Shown here: one piece after another, positions 1 to 7,570 of the stretch
Layout: each line of letters starts with the position of its first letter
Numbering within the stretch: the first letter of the stretch is position 1
Source of the DNA: Kineococcus aurantiacus
Lineage (GTDB): Bacteria > Actinomycetota > Actinomycetes > Actinomycetales > Kineococcaceae
Direction of reading: 5' to 3'
NCBI RefSeq assembly: GCF_013409345.1
Contig: NZ_JACCBB010000001.1
Location: 1,364,001-1,428,000 of the forward strand
DNA: 64,000 bases
Notes under the pieces: generated by a model
The model's input: only the letters and a program-made list of their open reading frames with translations
Databases searched by the model: none
What the model was told of the DNA's origin: nothing
Translations under genes and position numbers: made by a program

Positions 1-2
1 TC

Positions 3-293
3 GCCGACCACGGCAGTTCCCGGCTGCAGGAGGTGGTGGGCACCCTGTCGGTGCGCGACGAGGACTTCCGCCGGTGGTGGGCCGGCCACGAGGTCGCCAC
101 GACCCCCCTGCTGGGGCGTTTCTCCGCCACGGTCGACGGGTTCGGGCAGGTCGACCTGGACTACGACAACCTCGCCGTCCCCGAGCACCCGGGGTACGTG
201 GTGACCATCCTGCGGGCCCGCGCCGGCACGGTGGCCGAGCGGGCCCTGGAAGCCCTCACCGCGCGCGTCGAGCGCAGTCCGCAACTGCTGTGA
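3..293 (+). CDS. MmyB-type XRE regulator, C-terminal fragment (cut by window start)
   Basis: The window opens inside this gene; 96 residues and the stop remain. They match the end of the MmyB-like ligand-binding domain that follows an XRE helix-turn-helix in many actinobacterial regulators. The DEDFRRWWAGHEV stretch (visible residues 19-31) is the family signature, followed by the LDYDNL strand and a short variable tail. Such proteins usually control neighbouring oxidoreductase or hydrolase genes. The DNA-binding half lies outside the window, so the target cannot be read here. It converges on the flavin reductase at 334, with a weak hairpin between. A separate MmyB domain without a DNA-binding part sits at 2774-3343. 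Confidence 0.8.
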   Translation, partial: ADHGSSRLQEVVGTLSVRDEDFRRWWAGHEVATTPLLGRFSATVDGFGQVDLDYDNLAVPEHPGYVVTILRARAGTVAERALEALTARVERSPQLL

Positions 294-297
294 GCAC

Positions 298-331
298 CGG
301 GTCGCCGGCGCGCGGTCCGGCCGGCTGCCCG
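298..331. terminator. Weak hairpin between convergent genes
   Basis: GCCGGC (304-309) and GCCGGC (320-325) pair around a 10-base loop, with outer CGGG/CCCG (298-301 and 328-331) after a 2-base bulge. It lies between two convergent stops, so it could end transcription both ways. There is no T-tract. Confidence 0.35.
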
Positions 332-333
332 CG

Positions 334-1092
334 TCAGGTGGTCCCGCCGAAGCGTTCGGTGCGGATGCGCCCGGGGTCGTGCCCCGCGTCCACGAGCAGG
401 TCGGCCACCACTTCGACGAACGCCGCGGGACCGCACACGAAGCAGTCGGCGCCGGACTCCGGCGGCCAGCCGTGCTCGGCGAGGGCCGCCGCGTCCAGCC
501 GCGCCGGCCGCCCGGGCCACCCCGGCGGCGCGGCCCGGGTGTAGGCGTAGTGCACGTCGAGGTCCGCGTCGCCGGACGCCAACCGCCGCAACTCCTCGCC
601 GTAGTACAGCTCGGCGGGGCTGCGCAGGGAGTAGACGAGGCGGAACGGGTGGCGGTCGCCCAGCACGGCGCGCGTGCGGATCATCGACATCAGCGGCACG
701 ACACCGGACCCGCCGGCCACCAGCAGCACCGGGGCGGTGCCCTGCGGGCGCCAGACGAAACGTCCCCCCACCGGTCCCCGCAGTTCGATCTGCCCCCCGA
801 GCGGCAGGTCGTCGGTGAGGTAGGGCGAGACCTCGCCGTCGCTGAGGCGCTGGACGGTCAGCTCGAGGCGGTCCCCGTCCGGCGTCGGCCAGGAGGAGGC
901 GATCGAGTAGCTGCGCTGGGCCTGGTACCCGTCCGGTGCCGTGAGGCGGACGTCGACGTGCTGCCCGGGCAGGTGACCGGGCCACCCGGGGACGTCCAGG
1001 ACGAGGGTCCGCGCCGAGGGGTTCTCCCACCTGGCCGCCGACAGGGTGGCGACCTGCCAGGTCAGTCGCCCTGGTACCGCTGCTCGCGCCAC
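334..1092 (-). CDS. FAD/NAD(P)-binding ferredoxin-reductase-like protein
   Basis: This is a flavin reductase of the ferredoxin-NADP reductase superfamily, 252 residues from the chosen GTG. It has an N-terminal FAD barrel with QRSYSIAS (RxYS flavin motif), a nucleotide fold with GGSGVVPLMSM, the late FVCGP loop, and a C-terminal RTERFGG. There is no 2Fe-2S domain. The GTG at 1092 overlaps the end of the molybdoenzyme gene by about 31 bases, and the resulting N-terminus (MARAAVPGRLTWQV) looks like family members I recall. An upstream in-frame start at 1173 would add unrelated residues. Coupling to the upstream gene suggests it passes NAD(P)H electrons to or from the sulfite-oxidase-like enzyme; that pairing is inference. 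Confidence 0.85.
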   Translation of the reverse strand: MARAAVPGRLTWQVATLSAARWENPSARTLVLDVPGWPGHLPGQHVDVRLTAPDGYQAQRSYSIASSWPTPDGDRLELTVQRLSDGEVSPYLTDDLPLGGQIELRGPVGGRFVWRPQGTAPVLLVAGGSGVVPLMSMIRTRAVLGDRHPFRLVYSLRSPAELYYGEELRRLASGDADLDVHYAYTRAAPPGWPGRPARLDAAALAEHGWPPESGADCFVCGPAAFVEVVADLLVDAGHDPGRIRTERFGGTT

Positions 1093-1661
1093 GGGTCTCC
1101 GTAGTTGTGGTATCCGACCGATTCCCAGAAACCCGGTTCGTCGGTCTCGGTGAGCTGCAGGCCGTTGACCCACTTGGCCGACTTCCAGAAGTACAGGTGC
1201 GGCACGAGGAGCCGCGCCGGGCCCCCGTGCGCGGGTTCGAGGTCCTCACCCCCGTAGGAGAAGGCGATCCACGCCTTGCCGTCCGTGAGGTCCTCCAGCG
1301 GGAGGTTCGTGGTGTACCCGCCGTAGCTGTGCGCCACCGCGTAGTCGGCGGTGGTCTCGGTGTCGGCGAGCAGGACGTCGAGCGAGACGCCCCGCCAGTC
1401 GGTCCCGAACTTCGACCACTTCGTGACGCAGTGGATGTCGACGGTGATGTCCTCGTGGGGCAGGGCCATGAGTTCCCGCCAGGTCCAGCGCTGCTGCGTC
1501 CCCGACTCGCTGGTGATGGTGAACCGCCACTCGTCCAGGGGGACGCGCGGGGTGGGTCCGTAGGACAGGACGGGGAAACCCTGCTCCTCGTACTGCCCGG
1601 GCGGCAGGTCCGCACGCGGGGTGCGCCGTCGACCGCCGAAGCCGGGGGAAACCGTCGCCAT
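1062..1661 (-). CDS. Sulfite-oxidase-like molybdopterin enzyme, cytoplasmic
   Basis: The 199-residue product is essentially one oxidoreductase molybdopterin-binding domain (SUOX/YedY-like fold). The expected molybdenum-ligand cysteine is in HCVTKWSKFGTDWRGV, and LLVPHLYFWKSAKW with WESVGYHNYGDPW near the end is typical of the short actinobacterial branch. No Tat or Sec signal is visible, unlike periplasmic YedY (MsrP), so it should act in the cytoplasm. It is first in a two-gene unit with the flavin reductase at 334-1092, whose start lies inside this gene. The substrate is unknown; reduction of an oxidised sulfur or nitrogen group is plausible. Confidence 0.88.
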   Translation of the reverse strand: MATVSPGFGGRRRTPRADLPPGQYEEQGFPVLSYGPTPRVPLDEWRFTITSESGTQQRWTWRELMALPHEDITVDIHCVTKWSKFGTDWRGVSLDVLLADTETTADYAVAHSYGGYTTNLPLEDLTDGKAWIAFSYGGEDLEPAHGGPARLLVPHLYFWKSAKWVNGLQLTETDEPGFWESVGYHNYGDPWREQRYQGD

Positions 1662-1743
1662 AGCCCGGTAGTCAAGCACACGGGCGAGCCGCCGGGAAGG
1701 AGTTCCCCCGCCGGCGGCCCACCCTCCCGCCGGTGGAGCCGGG

Positions 1744-2463
1744 TCAGCCGGCGAGTTCGCGCAACGCGCGCACGACGAGGTCGGCGACCTCCCGGGGGTG
1801 GGACAGGATGACCATGTGCGAGGAGTCGACCTCGATGGCCTCGATCCCCGCCCGGGAGTACCCGAACCGCTGCACCTCGGGGTTGATGGTGCGGTCCGCG
1901 CTCGAGACCAGGGCCCACGCCGGTCTGGTCCTCCACGCCGCGGCCGGGGCCTTCTCGCTGAACGCGGCGGCGGCCAGGGGGCGCTGGGAGACGGCCAGGA
2001 CCGCGACCAGGTCGGGGTCGACGTCGTGGGCGATGACCGTCCCGAACCGGGCAGGGTCGGCGTAGACGTCGGTACCCGTCGACCCGTCGTCGGCGGGGTA
2101 GTCGCGGTACACCAGCGCCGCCGGCAGCTGCGAGTCCGGGAAACCGCCCTGGAGCTCCCCCAGGCTCTCGCCCTCCTCCAGGGCGTACCCCGACAGGTAC
2201 ACCACGCCGGCGACGTTCTCCTCGACCCCGGCGACGGTGACGACCGCCCCGCCGTAGGAGTGCCCCACCAGCAGCACGGGGCCCTCGATCTGGCGGACCA
2301 CCGACGCCACGTAACGGGCGTCACCGATGAGGCTGCGGTTGGGCACCGCGGGCGCCTGGACGGCCACCCCCGCGACGAGGAGTTCGCGGACGACGGGTGC
2401 GTAGCTGGAGGCGTCGGCGAACGCTCCGTGGACCAGCACGACGGTCGGGGACGAGGACGACAT
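1744..2463 (-). CDS. Alpha/beta hydrolase (EstC/salicylate-esterase type)
   Basis: A 239-residue single-domain alpha/beta hydrolase without a signal peptide. LVHGAFADASSY near residue 10 supplies the oxyanion HG motif, GHSYGG near residue 78 carries the nucleophilic serine, and SSHMVILSHPREV near the C-terminus supplies the histidine. The length fits the family. It is monocistronic. About 160 bases upstream is a sequence (2621-2635) that matches 12 of 15 bases of one in front of the MmyB-domain gene at 3343, suggesting shared control. The substrate cannot be told from sequence; small esters or lactones are usual. Confidence 0.85.
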   Translation of the reverse strand: MSSSSPTVVLVHGAFADASSYAPVVRELLVAGVAVQAPAVPNRSLIGDARYVASVVRQIEGPVLLVGHSYGGAVVTVAGVEENVAGVVYLSGYALEEGESLGELQGGFPDSQLPAALVYRDYPADDGSTGTDVYADPARFGTVIAHDVDPDLVAVLAVSQRPLAAAAFSEKAPAAAWRTRPAWALVSSADRTINPEVQRFGYSRAGIEAIEVDSSHMVILSHPREVADLVVRALRELAG

Positions 2464-2773
2464 GCGTTTCCCCTTCGGGGGTGGGGTCGCGGAGCGCCGC
2501 CCCCTCGGAGCGGCTCACCCGCGTCGGCGCGCAGTCCCGACCTCGGGTCCGGCTGCGGGTCCGGCTGCGGGTACCGGGTACTGCGGGACCGTACGAGCGG
2601 GCCCGCCGGGGCAGCCAGGTCCTCGCAGGGTCAGGACCGGCGGGCGGTGCGGCGCACCGCGGAACACCCGCAGGCGGGTTTCTGCCGGTGACTGGTCCTC
2701 TCGCAGTGGGTTCCTGCCGGTGACGGTTTCTCCTCGTGGTGAGTTCTTCTCGTGCTGGGTTCCGGTGGGGTGA
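2464..2773. other. 310-base gap with candidate operator and short repeats
   Basis: No gene is supported here. It holds a 12-base direct repeat (GGGTCCGGCTGC, twice, about 2546-2570) and a dyad with arms GGTCCT (2618-2623) and AGGACC (2633-2638). The dyad core CCTCGCAGGGTCAGG (2621-2635) resembles CCTGACAGGGACAGG at 3382-3396. Two imperfect copies of a GGGTTyCTGCCGGTGAC phrase follow at about 2676-2730. It is the promoter side of the hydrolase gene starting at 2463. Confidence 0.5.
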
Positions 2774-3343
2774 TCAGCCGGGAACCGGGTCGCCGCCGGT
2801 GCGCAACCGTTCCAGGCGTTCGGCGGAGACGCCGTCGACGGGCCGCCACAGGACCAGCACCTCCCCGTCCTCCCCGCCGCGGGCCCGCAGTTCCTGGTAG
2901 GCCAGCGCCAGGCGGCCCACCACGGGGTGCTCCCAGCCGAACTGCCCGGTCCCCGGCGGTTCGGGCCGGGGCCCGGCCCAGGCCCGGTTGAAGTCGTCGC
3001 TGCGGGCGGCGAGCTCACCCACCAGGGCGCGGAACCTCGCGTCCTCCCGGTGCCTCTCGAGGGACGCGCGCAGCGTCTCCGCGACGAGGCGCGTGAACGT
3101 CACCCAGTCGGGTGTGAGGTCGGGGACGATGGGGTTGAGGAAGGCGAAGCGCGCGACGTTGACGCCCGGTTCGAACGCCGCGGTGAGACGACGGGCCAGC
3201 TGGTTGGAGGCCAGGACGTCGAGGTGACGGCTGCGCAGCACGGCCGGCACCTCGTGGAGGCAGTCCACCAACCGGTGCAACGGCCCGTCGGCCGGGCCGC
3301 CCCGTCCCTCACCCCGCCCCCCGTCGAGCCCTCCCCGGTCCAC
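2774..3343 (-). CDS. Stand-alone MmyB-like ligand-binding domain, no helix-turn-helix
   Basis: The 189-residue product is almost entirely an MmyB-like ligand-binding domain. LHRLVDCLHEVPAVLRSRHLDVLASN begins in the first 25-50 residues, FAFLNP and DWVTFTRLVAETLRASL follow, and GEVLVLWRPVDG lies near the end. Family proteins are normally about 270-290 residues with an XRE helix-turn-helix first. Here only some 22 glycine-rich residues precede the domain, and no HTH can be read upstream in any minus frame. It may be a remnant after deletion or a ligand-sensing partner of another regulator. It is divergent from the LacI gene at 3525. Confidence 0.7.
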   Translation of the reverse strand: MDRGGLDGGRGEGRGGPADGPLHRLVDCLHEVPAVLRSRHLDVLASNQLARRLTAAFEPGVNVARFAFLNPIVPDLTPDWVTFTRLVAETLRASLERHREDARFRALVGELAARSDDFNRAWAGPRPEPPGTGQFGWEHPVVGRLALAYQELRARGGEDGEVLVLWRPVDGVSAERLERLRTGGDPVPG

Positions 3344-3381
3344 CCGGTCGAGCCTAGGCAGGACCGGGCTGGCAGCCAGAC

Positions 3382-3396
3382 CCTGACAGGGACAGG
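3382..3396. promoter_or_regulatory. Palindromic CCCTGACAGGG candidate operator
   Basis: CCCTG-A-CAGGG (3381-3391) is a perfect dyad extended to CCTGACAGGGACAGG. It lies in the 181-base divergent gap between the MmyB-domain gene and the LacI gene. A 12/15 match (2621-2635) lies upstream of the hydrolase gene. Function is inferred from position and recurrence only. Confidence 0.4.
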
Positions 3397-3524
3397 TCCC
3401 ACGCCCACCGCACCGGGGTGCTGGGGATCCGGGCGTCCCCGCCCGGCCTCGGCGGCGGGACCGGGCGACCCGCCCTCTAGGATCGCCGACGTCGGGGCAG
3501 GAGGATCGGACGGCGGAGGCTGAG

Positions 3525-4556
3525 GTGCCGGGACGCGGGACGACCGCCGGCTCAGGCCGCTACCCGGGCCTGCGGGACGTCGCACGAGTCGCCGGCGTTT
3601 CCCACCAGACGGTCTCGCGGGTGCTGAACGACCTGCCCGACGTCGCTCCCGCCACGCGGTCGAAGGTGCTGGCCGCCGTCGAGGAGCTGGGGTACCGGCG
3701 CAACCTGACGGCACGGAACCTGGCGACGAACCGGTCCGGGACCCTGGGCATCGTCACCGACGCCTCCCCGCGCCTCGGTCCGGTCAACACGCTGATGGCG
3801 CTGGAGACGGCGGCGCGGACCCGGGGGCTCACCTGCGCCGTGGTGACGATCGGTGAGCCCTACGCCACGTCCGTCCCCGCCGCTCTGCGCGGCCTGGAGG
3901 AGATGGGGGTGCACGGCATCGTCGCCATCGCCCCGCTGGCCGCCGCGGCGGCGACGGTGCGCGCCTACCGCGCCCGGGTGCCGCTGGTCCTGATCGCCGC
4001 CGGGGAGGCCTCCACGCCCGGCGCGCCGGCTCTGGGCGAGAACCAGGAACTGGGCGCCCGGATGGCGACGCAGCACCTGATCCGATTGGGGCACAAGGAC
4101 GTCGTGCACATCGCGGGGTCGCTGGACTGGCTGGACGGGCGCGTCCGCCACCGCGGCTGGGCGGCGGAGATGGCCGAGGCCGGGCTGGCCGGCCACCGCT
4201 GGTTCGAGAGCGACTGGAGCCCCGCCTACGCCTACGACCTGGGGCGCACCCTGCTCGAGGAGGGGCTGCCCACCGCCGTCTTCGCCGCCAGCGACCACAT
4301 GGCGCTGGGACTGCTGCGGGTGTTCGCCGAGAACGGCGTGCGGGTCCCCGAGGACGTGAGCGTCATCGGGTACGACGACGTCGAGGGCTCGGACTTCTTC
4401 TTCCCGCCGCTGACCACCGTGCGCCAGGACTTCGCGGAACTGGCGCGCGACGCCCTCAGCCTGCTGGAGGACCCCGCGAGCGCCGAGCTGCGCGAGGAGC
4501 CCCCGAAGGCTCCCAGCCTCGTGGTCCGCAGCAGCACCGCGCCTCCGCGCGCCTGA
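3525..4556 (+). CDS. LacI-family transcriptional regulator of the adjacent sugar operon
   Basis: A 343-residue LacI/GalR repressor. The helix-turn-helix is at residues 15-40 (LRDVARVAGVSHQTVSRVLN), with the hinge near NLTARNLATNRSGTLG. The effector domain follows, with SDHMALGLLRVFAENGVRVPEDVSVIGYDDVEG in the usual place. The start is a GTG; about 15 residues precede the HTH. It lies just upstream of, and co-directional with, the ABC importer operon. The operator-like TGTTACCGGTCACG at 4672-4685 is its most likely target. The inducer is probably the sugar carried by that importer. Confidence 0.92.
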   Translation: MPGRGTTAGSGRYPGLRDVARVAGVSHQTVSRVLNDLPDVAPATRSKVLAAVEELGYRRNLTARNLATNRSGTLGIVTDASPRLGPVNTLMALETAARTRGLTCAVVTIGEPYATSVPAALRGLEEMGVHGIVAIAPLAAAAATVRAYRARVPLVLIAAGEASTPGAPALGENQELGARMATQHLIRLGHKDVVHIAGSLDWLDGRVRHRGWAAEMAEAGLAGHRWFESDWSPAYAYDLGRTLLEEGLPTAVFAASDHMALGLLRVFAENGVRVPEDVSVIGYDDVEGSDFFFPPLTTVRQDFAELARDALSLLEDPASAELREEPPKAPSLVVRSSTAPPRA

Positions 4557-4862
4557 CCCTCCTCCCCCGCTCGACCCGGTCCACCGGCGTGCGCCCGCTC
4601 CCGCCCGGCGGGGCGTGACGGCACCCCCAACCTCTCGATGTGACGTGCGTCACCCTGCTTGACACTGCCACTGTTACCGGTCACGGTAGGCGTCACACCG
4701 ACCGACGACCGGTCCCGGGGGCGCTACGACGAGCCCCCGGCACCCTCCGGGCGACCGCCAGCCGCCCGACCCGTCGACGGGCACGACCACCCCCACGAAC
4801 CACCGGGTACCCGCGCTCGCACCACCGCCCGAGCACCCGGCACGACACGAGGAGACGAGCCC
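4557..4862. other. 306-base promoter and leader region of the sugar ABC operon
   Basis: No gene is supported. It contains GTGACG-TG-CGTCAC (4640-4653), TTGACA (4659-4664) and the LacI-type operator (4672-4685), then about 170 bases of untranslated leader. The leader ends in an AGGAGA-like ribosome site before the ATG at 4863. Confidence 0.55.
4659..4685 (+). promoter_or_regulatory. -35 element with LacI-type operator in the spacer
   Basis: A consensus TTGACA (4659-4664) is followed by TGTTACCGGTCACG (4672-4685). The latter contains GTnACCGGTnAC, the symmetric central-CG layout of LacI-family sites, and sits where the spacer and -10 should be. A bound repressor would block polymerase. The -10 itself is poor. 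A second inverted repeat, GTGACG-TG-CGTCAC (4640-4653), lies just upstream. Confidence 0.55.
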
Positions 4863-6020
4863 ATGCCCAGGACGACGACGTCCGTCGCCGGACTGCTCAC
4901 CGCCGCAGCCCTGGTGCTGACCGGGTGCACCTCCGCCGGCGGCACCACCAGCCAGGCCGACCCCGCCGTCGCGGCCAAGGCCGACGAGGCGCTGGCGGCG
5001 GTGGCCGGGACGGTGCTTTCCAAGGGGCCGCACGGCGAGGACGCCGCGCCGGCCTCGGCCGCCGACCTCACCGACGCCCAGGTCCAGCAGGTCAGGGACC
5101 TGCACCTGAAGGCCGCCATCGTCATGCACTACGGCGGCAACGACTGGGCCAACGCGCAGATCGCCGGCCTGCGCCAGCGCTTCGCCGAGCTGGGCGTCGA
5201 GGTCGTGGCCGTCACCGACGCGAACTTCAAACCGGACAAGCAGGTCTCCGACCTGGAGACGGTCCTGACGAAGGACCCCGACATCATCGTCTCGATCCCC
5301 ACCGACCCGGTGGCGACGGCCGCGCAGTACGAGAAGGCCGCCCGGGCCGGCGTGAAGCTCGTGTTCATGGACAACGCGCCGCAGGGCCTGACCGCCGGGG
5401 AGGACTACGTCTCGGTCGTCTCCGCGGACAACCTCGGCAACGGCGTCATCTCCGCGCACCTGCTGGCCAAGGCCACGGGCGGCAAGGGGAAGATCGGCAT
5501 CATCCACCACGAGGCCGACTTCTTCGCCACGCAGCAGCGCTACAAGGGTTTCACCGACACCCTGGCCCAGGACTACCCCGACATGGAGGTCGTGGAGGAC
5601 CAGGGCATCGCCGGTCCCGACTTCGCCGGCGACGCCCAGGGCGCGGCCAACGCCATGCTGGCCAAGCACCCCGACCTGGCCGGGATCTGGGCCGTCTGGG
5701 ACGTCCCGGCCGAGGGCGTCCTGGCCGCCGCGCGCGCCTCCGGCCGCAGCGACCTCAAGATCGCCACCCAGGACCTGGGCACCAACGTCGCGATCGCCCT
5801 GGCCGAGGACGACCTCGTCGTCGGCCTCGGCGCGCAGGTCCCCTTCGACCAGGCCGTCACCGAGGCGAACCTGGCGGCGGGGTCGTTCGTCGGCCAGCAG
5901 GCCCCGCCGTACGTCGCCCTCAGCGGCCTGCCCGTCACGCACGAGAACGTCCTGGACGCCTGGAAGAAGGTCTACCACCAGGACGCCCCCCGGGAACTGC
6001 AGGACTCGGTGGAGGACTGA
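4863..6020 (+). CDS. Sugar ABC transporter substrate-binding lipoprotein
   Basis: A 385-residue periplasmic-binding protein of the ribose/xylose type (Peripla_BP_4 class). The signal peptide ends in a lipobox, LTGC, with the lipidated cysteine at residue 22. The mature protein starts with an Ala/Asp-rich linker, and the binding fold begins near HLKAAIVMHYGGNDW. PDIIVSIPTDPV and DVPAEGVLAAARASG lie in the two lobes. The ATG at 4863 was chosen because it gives a proper signal peptide; an upstream in-frame start would not. It is first in an ATGA-coupled operon with the ATPase and permease. The specific sugar is not evident. Confidence 0.92.
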   Translation: MPRTTTSVAGLLTAAALVLTGCTSAGGTTSQADPAVAAKADEALAAVAGTVLSKGPHGEDAAPASAADLTDAQVQQVRDLHLKAAIVMHYGGNDWANAQIAGLRQRFAELGVEVVAVTDANFKPDKQVSDLETVLTKDPDIIVSIPTDPVATAAQYEKAARAGVKLVFMDNAPQGLTAGEDYVSVVSADNLGNGVISAHLLAKATGGKGKIGIIHHEADFFATQQRYKGFTDTLAQDYPDMEVVEDQGIAGPDFAGDAQGAANAMLAKHPDLAGIWAVWDVPAEGVLAAARASGRSDLKIATQDLGTNVAIALAEDDLVVGLGAQVPFDQAVTEANLAAGSFVGQQAPPYVALSGLPVTHENVLDAWKKVYHQDAPRELQDSVED

Positions 6021-7570
6021 TGCGCGCGACCGGTCCGGAGAACTCCTCCGGGGCGGCCGGCACCCTCGACGCGCCGGCCATCCGGATGAGCGGCATCGAG
6101 AAGAGCTTCGACGGTGTCGCCGTGCTGCGCGGCGTCGACTTCGAGGTCGCGCGCGGGGAGGTGCACGCCCTCGCCGGGGGCAACGGCGCCGGCAAGTCGA
6201 CCCTCATGAAGATCCTCCAGGGCGTGTACACCCGGGACGCGGGGACCATCGAGATCGACGGGCGCCCCGTGGAGATCCGCTCGATCCAGGACGCCCGGGC
6301 CGCCGGGATCGGCATGGTCTTCCAGGAGTTCAGCCTGGTGCCCAGCCTCACCGTGGCCCAGAACATCTTCCTCGGCGCCGAACCCCTCGGTCGCGGTCGC
6401 CTCGTCGACGACCGCGCCGCGGTCCGTCAGGCGTCCGTGGTCTTCGAGGAGATGGGCGTGCAGGTCGACCCGCGCGCCGTCGTCGGGAACCTCAGCACCG
6501 CCTACTGGCAGCTCACCGAGATCGCCAAGGCCCTCGCCCGGGACGCCAAGGTCCTCGTCATGGACGAGCCGACCGCAAGCCTCGCCCGGCACGAGAGCGA
6601 GGCGCTGTTCGAGCTGATCGGGCGCCTCACGGCCCACGGCCTCGCGATCGTCTACATCTCCCACCGCATGGAGGAGGTGTACCGCATCGCCGACCGGATC
6701 ACCGTGCTGCGCGACGGGAACCGGTTGCTGACCCGGCCGCTGACCGGGATCACCCCCGCGCAGATCGTCGAGGGGATCGTCGGCAGGACGCTCGGGAACG
6801 AGATGGCCTACCGCCGGCGCGAAGGCGCCGGACCCGGCGAGGTGCTGCTGGAGGCCCGTTCCCTCAACGCCCCGCCGAAGGTCCGCGACGTCTCCTTCAC
6901 CCTGCGCGCCGGGGAGGTCATCGGCCTGGCCGGGCTGATGGGCAGCGGGCGCACGGAACTGGCCCGGGCCCTGTTCGGCATCGACAAGGTGACCTCCGGG
7001 AGCGTCAGCGTGCGGGGGCGGACCGTCGACCTGTCCTCACCCGCCAAGGCGATCGAGGCCGGTCTCGCGCTCATCCCCGAGGACCGCCGCGAGCAGGGTC
7101 TGGTGCTGGAGCACTCCGTGGCGGACAACCTGCTGCTGCCCCTGCTCGGCGAGGTCGGGCGCGGCCCGCTGCTCGACGGCCGCCGCGGGCGCGAACTGGC
7201 CGGAGACCTCATCCGCCGGTTCGCGGTGAAGGTCGCCCACCCGAACCGGCCCGTCCGGCTGCTGTCGGGCGGAAACCAGCAGAAGGTCGTGCTCGCCAAG
7301 TGGATGGGCACCGACCCCGACGTCCTCATCCTCGACGAACCCACCGCCGGGGTCGACATCGGCACCAAGAGCGAGATCGTGGAGATGATCCGGGGCCTCG
7401 CCGCCGACGGCAAGGGCGTCATCGTCATCTCCTCCGAGTACCCCGAACTCCTGGCGGTCAGCGACCGGGTCCTCATCGTGCGCGACGGGACCGTCGTCGC
7501 CGAGCACCCGCGCGACGCGATCGCCGACGAGGAGTTCCTCGAACTAGCCGTCCAGGGAGTGACCCGATGA
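6020..7570 (+). CDS. Sugar ABC transporter ATPase, RbsA/XylG type (two NBDs)
   Basis: A 516-residue fusion of two nucleotide-binding domains, typical of monosaccharide importers. The N-terminal domain has Walker A GGNGAGKSTLM near residue 60 and Walker B VLVMDEPTASL. The C-terminal domain has the usual degenerate P-loop (GLMGSGRTEL), a canonical LSGGNQQKVVLAKWM signature and VLILDEPTAGVD. Its ATG overlaps the upstream stop (ATGA), and its stop overlaps the permease start. It powers uptake through the permease at 7567. A shift to RbsA-like proteins with one active ATPase site is normal for this family. Confidence 0.95.
   Translation: MRATGPENSSGAAGTLDAPAIRMSGIEKSFDGVAVLRGVDFEVARGEVHALAGGNGAGKSTLMKILQGVYTRDAGTIEIDGRPVEIRSIQDARAAGIGMVFQEFSLVPSLTVAQNIFLGAEPLGRGRLVDDRAAVRQASVVFEEMGVQVDPRAVVGNLSTAYWQLTEIAKALARDAKVLVMDEPTASLARHESEALFELIGRLTAHGLAIVYISHRMEEVYRIADRITVLRDGNRLLTRPLTGITPAQIVEGIVGRTLGNEMAYRRREGAGPGEVLLEARSLNAPPKVRDVSFTLRAGEVIGLAGLMGSGRTELARALFGIDKVTSGSVSVRGRTVDLSSPAKAIEAGLALIPEDRREQGLVLEHSVADNLLLPLLGEVGRGPLLDGRRGRELAGDLIRRFAVKVAHPNRPVRLLSGGNQQKVVLAKWMGTDPDVLILDEPTAGVDIGTKSEIVEMIRGLAADGKGVIVISSEYPELLAVSDRVLIVRDGTVVAEHPRDAIADEEFLELAVQGVTR

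Noticed and set aside
161-1936. Long minus-strand frame spanning the molybdoenzyme and hydrolase
   Set aside because: Arginine/proline-rich product crossing two real genes in other frames.
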